In this document: positions 16,931 through 17,017 of the stretch, one piece after another | Position numbering within the stretch: position 1 is the first letter of the stretch | Layout of the letters: the number at the start of each line of letters is the position of its first letter | Assembly (NCBI RefSeq): GCF_000002875.2 | Contig: NW_004057911.1 | Location: forward strand, 1-17,017 | Reading direction: 5' to 3' | Source of the DNA: Leishmania infantum JPCM5 | Lineage: Eukaryota > Euglenozoa > Kinetoplastea > Trypanosomatida > Trypanosomatidae | Length of the DNA: 17,017 bases | Notes under the pieces: model-generated | Databases searched by the model: none | The model's input: the letters and a program-made list of their open reading frames with translations, nothing else | What the model was told of the DNA's origin: nothing | Position numbers and translations under genes: made by a program

Positions 16931-17017
16931 TTAGGGTTAGGGTTAGGGTTAGGGTGAGAATTAGGGTGAGGGTTAGGGTTAGGGTGAGGGTTAGGGTTAG
17001 GGTGAGGTGAGGGTGAG
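16931..17017 (+). repeat. TTAGGG block 15, variant-rich, open at window edge
   Basis: Begins with four perfect TTAGGG, then TGAGAA, several TGAGGG and a short TGAGG. It runs off the window, so its length and the chromosome end are unknown. Confidence 0.93.

Larger units (their letters stand above)
13871..17017 (+). repeat. Composite telomere-associated region: TTAGGG / 61-bp block / octamer
   Basis: The region is built almost wholly of three modules: TTAGGG blocks (15), a 61-bp conserved block (11) and arrays of the octamer GTGTACTG (14, totalling 196 octamers). The usual order is TTAGGGn, 61-bp block, octamer array, one G, TTAGGGn. Three octamer arrays (from 15382, 15566 and 16338) directly follow TTAGGG without the 61-bp block. 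The mix resembles the conserved telomere-associated sequence described for Leishmania, as far as I recall. Orientation puts the chromosome end to the right. Confidence 0.92.

Noticed and set aside
13672..17010. ORFs across the telomeric region
   Set aside because: They are translations of TTAGGG and GTGTACTG and of the 61-bp block.

Overview
The window looks like one chromosome end of a trypanosomatid protist, most likely Leishmania or a close relative. The evidence is TTAGGG repeats interleaved with an octamer (GTGTACTG) and an 11-copy 61-bp conserved block, which is the layout I recall for Leishmania telomere-associated sequence. GC-rich, intron-free coding-type sequence at the other edge agrees. 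The genus is an inference from memory, not a match I could check. The TTAGGG strand reads 5'->3' toward the right edge, so the chromosome terminus lies to the right; the last bases are still repeat, so the physical end is not shown.

Layout. (1) 1-1769: 3' part of one repetitive, Ala/Pro/Glu/Ser-rich and Cys/Arg-containing gene, with two arrays of a 27-residue unit, each followed by a related Cys/Arg-rich module. (2) 1770-2220: spacer holding a doubtful ORF and a polypyrimidine tract. (3) 2221-3907: 39-bp satellite, about 43 copies, with an 8-unit (312-bp) higher-order repeat. (4) 3921-5260: 36-bp satellite, 38 copies, alternating (GT)n and (TA)n. (5) 5261-13117: satellite of about 55 bp, roughly 140 copies, with several layers of segmental duplication. 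(6) 13118-13870: unique sequence without a convincing gene, ending in a very G-rich tract. (7) 13871-17017: composite telomeric region of 15 TTAGGG blocks, 11 copies of the 61-bp block and 14 octamer arrays.

Only one gene is well supported, and it is incomplete at its 5' side. No RNA gene, transposon or CRISPR array was seen. About 83% of the window is tandem repeat. From about 2.2 kb to the end the plus strand is strongly G+T-rich, so the long open frames in that part reflect repeat composition and unit lengths, not genes. The strongest observations are the exact modular grammar of the telomeric region, the periodic higher-order structure in the satellites, and the block-duplicated architecture of the repetitive protein.
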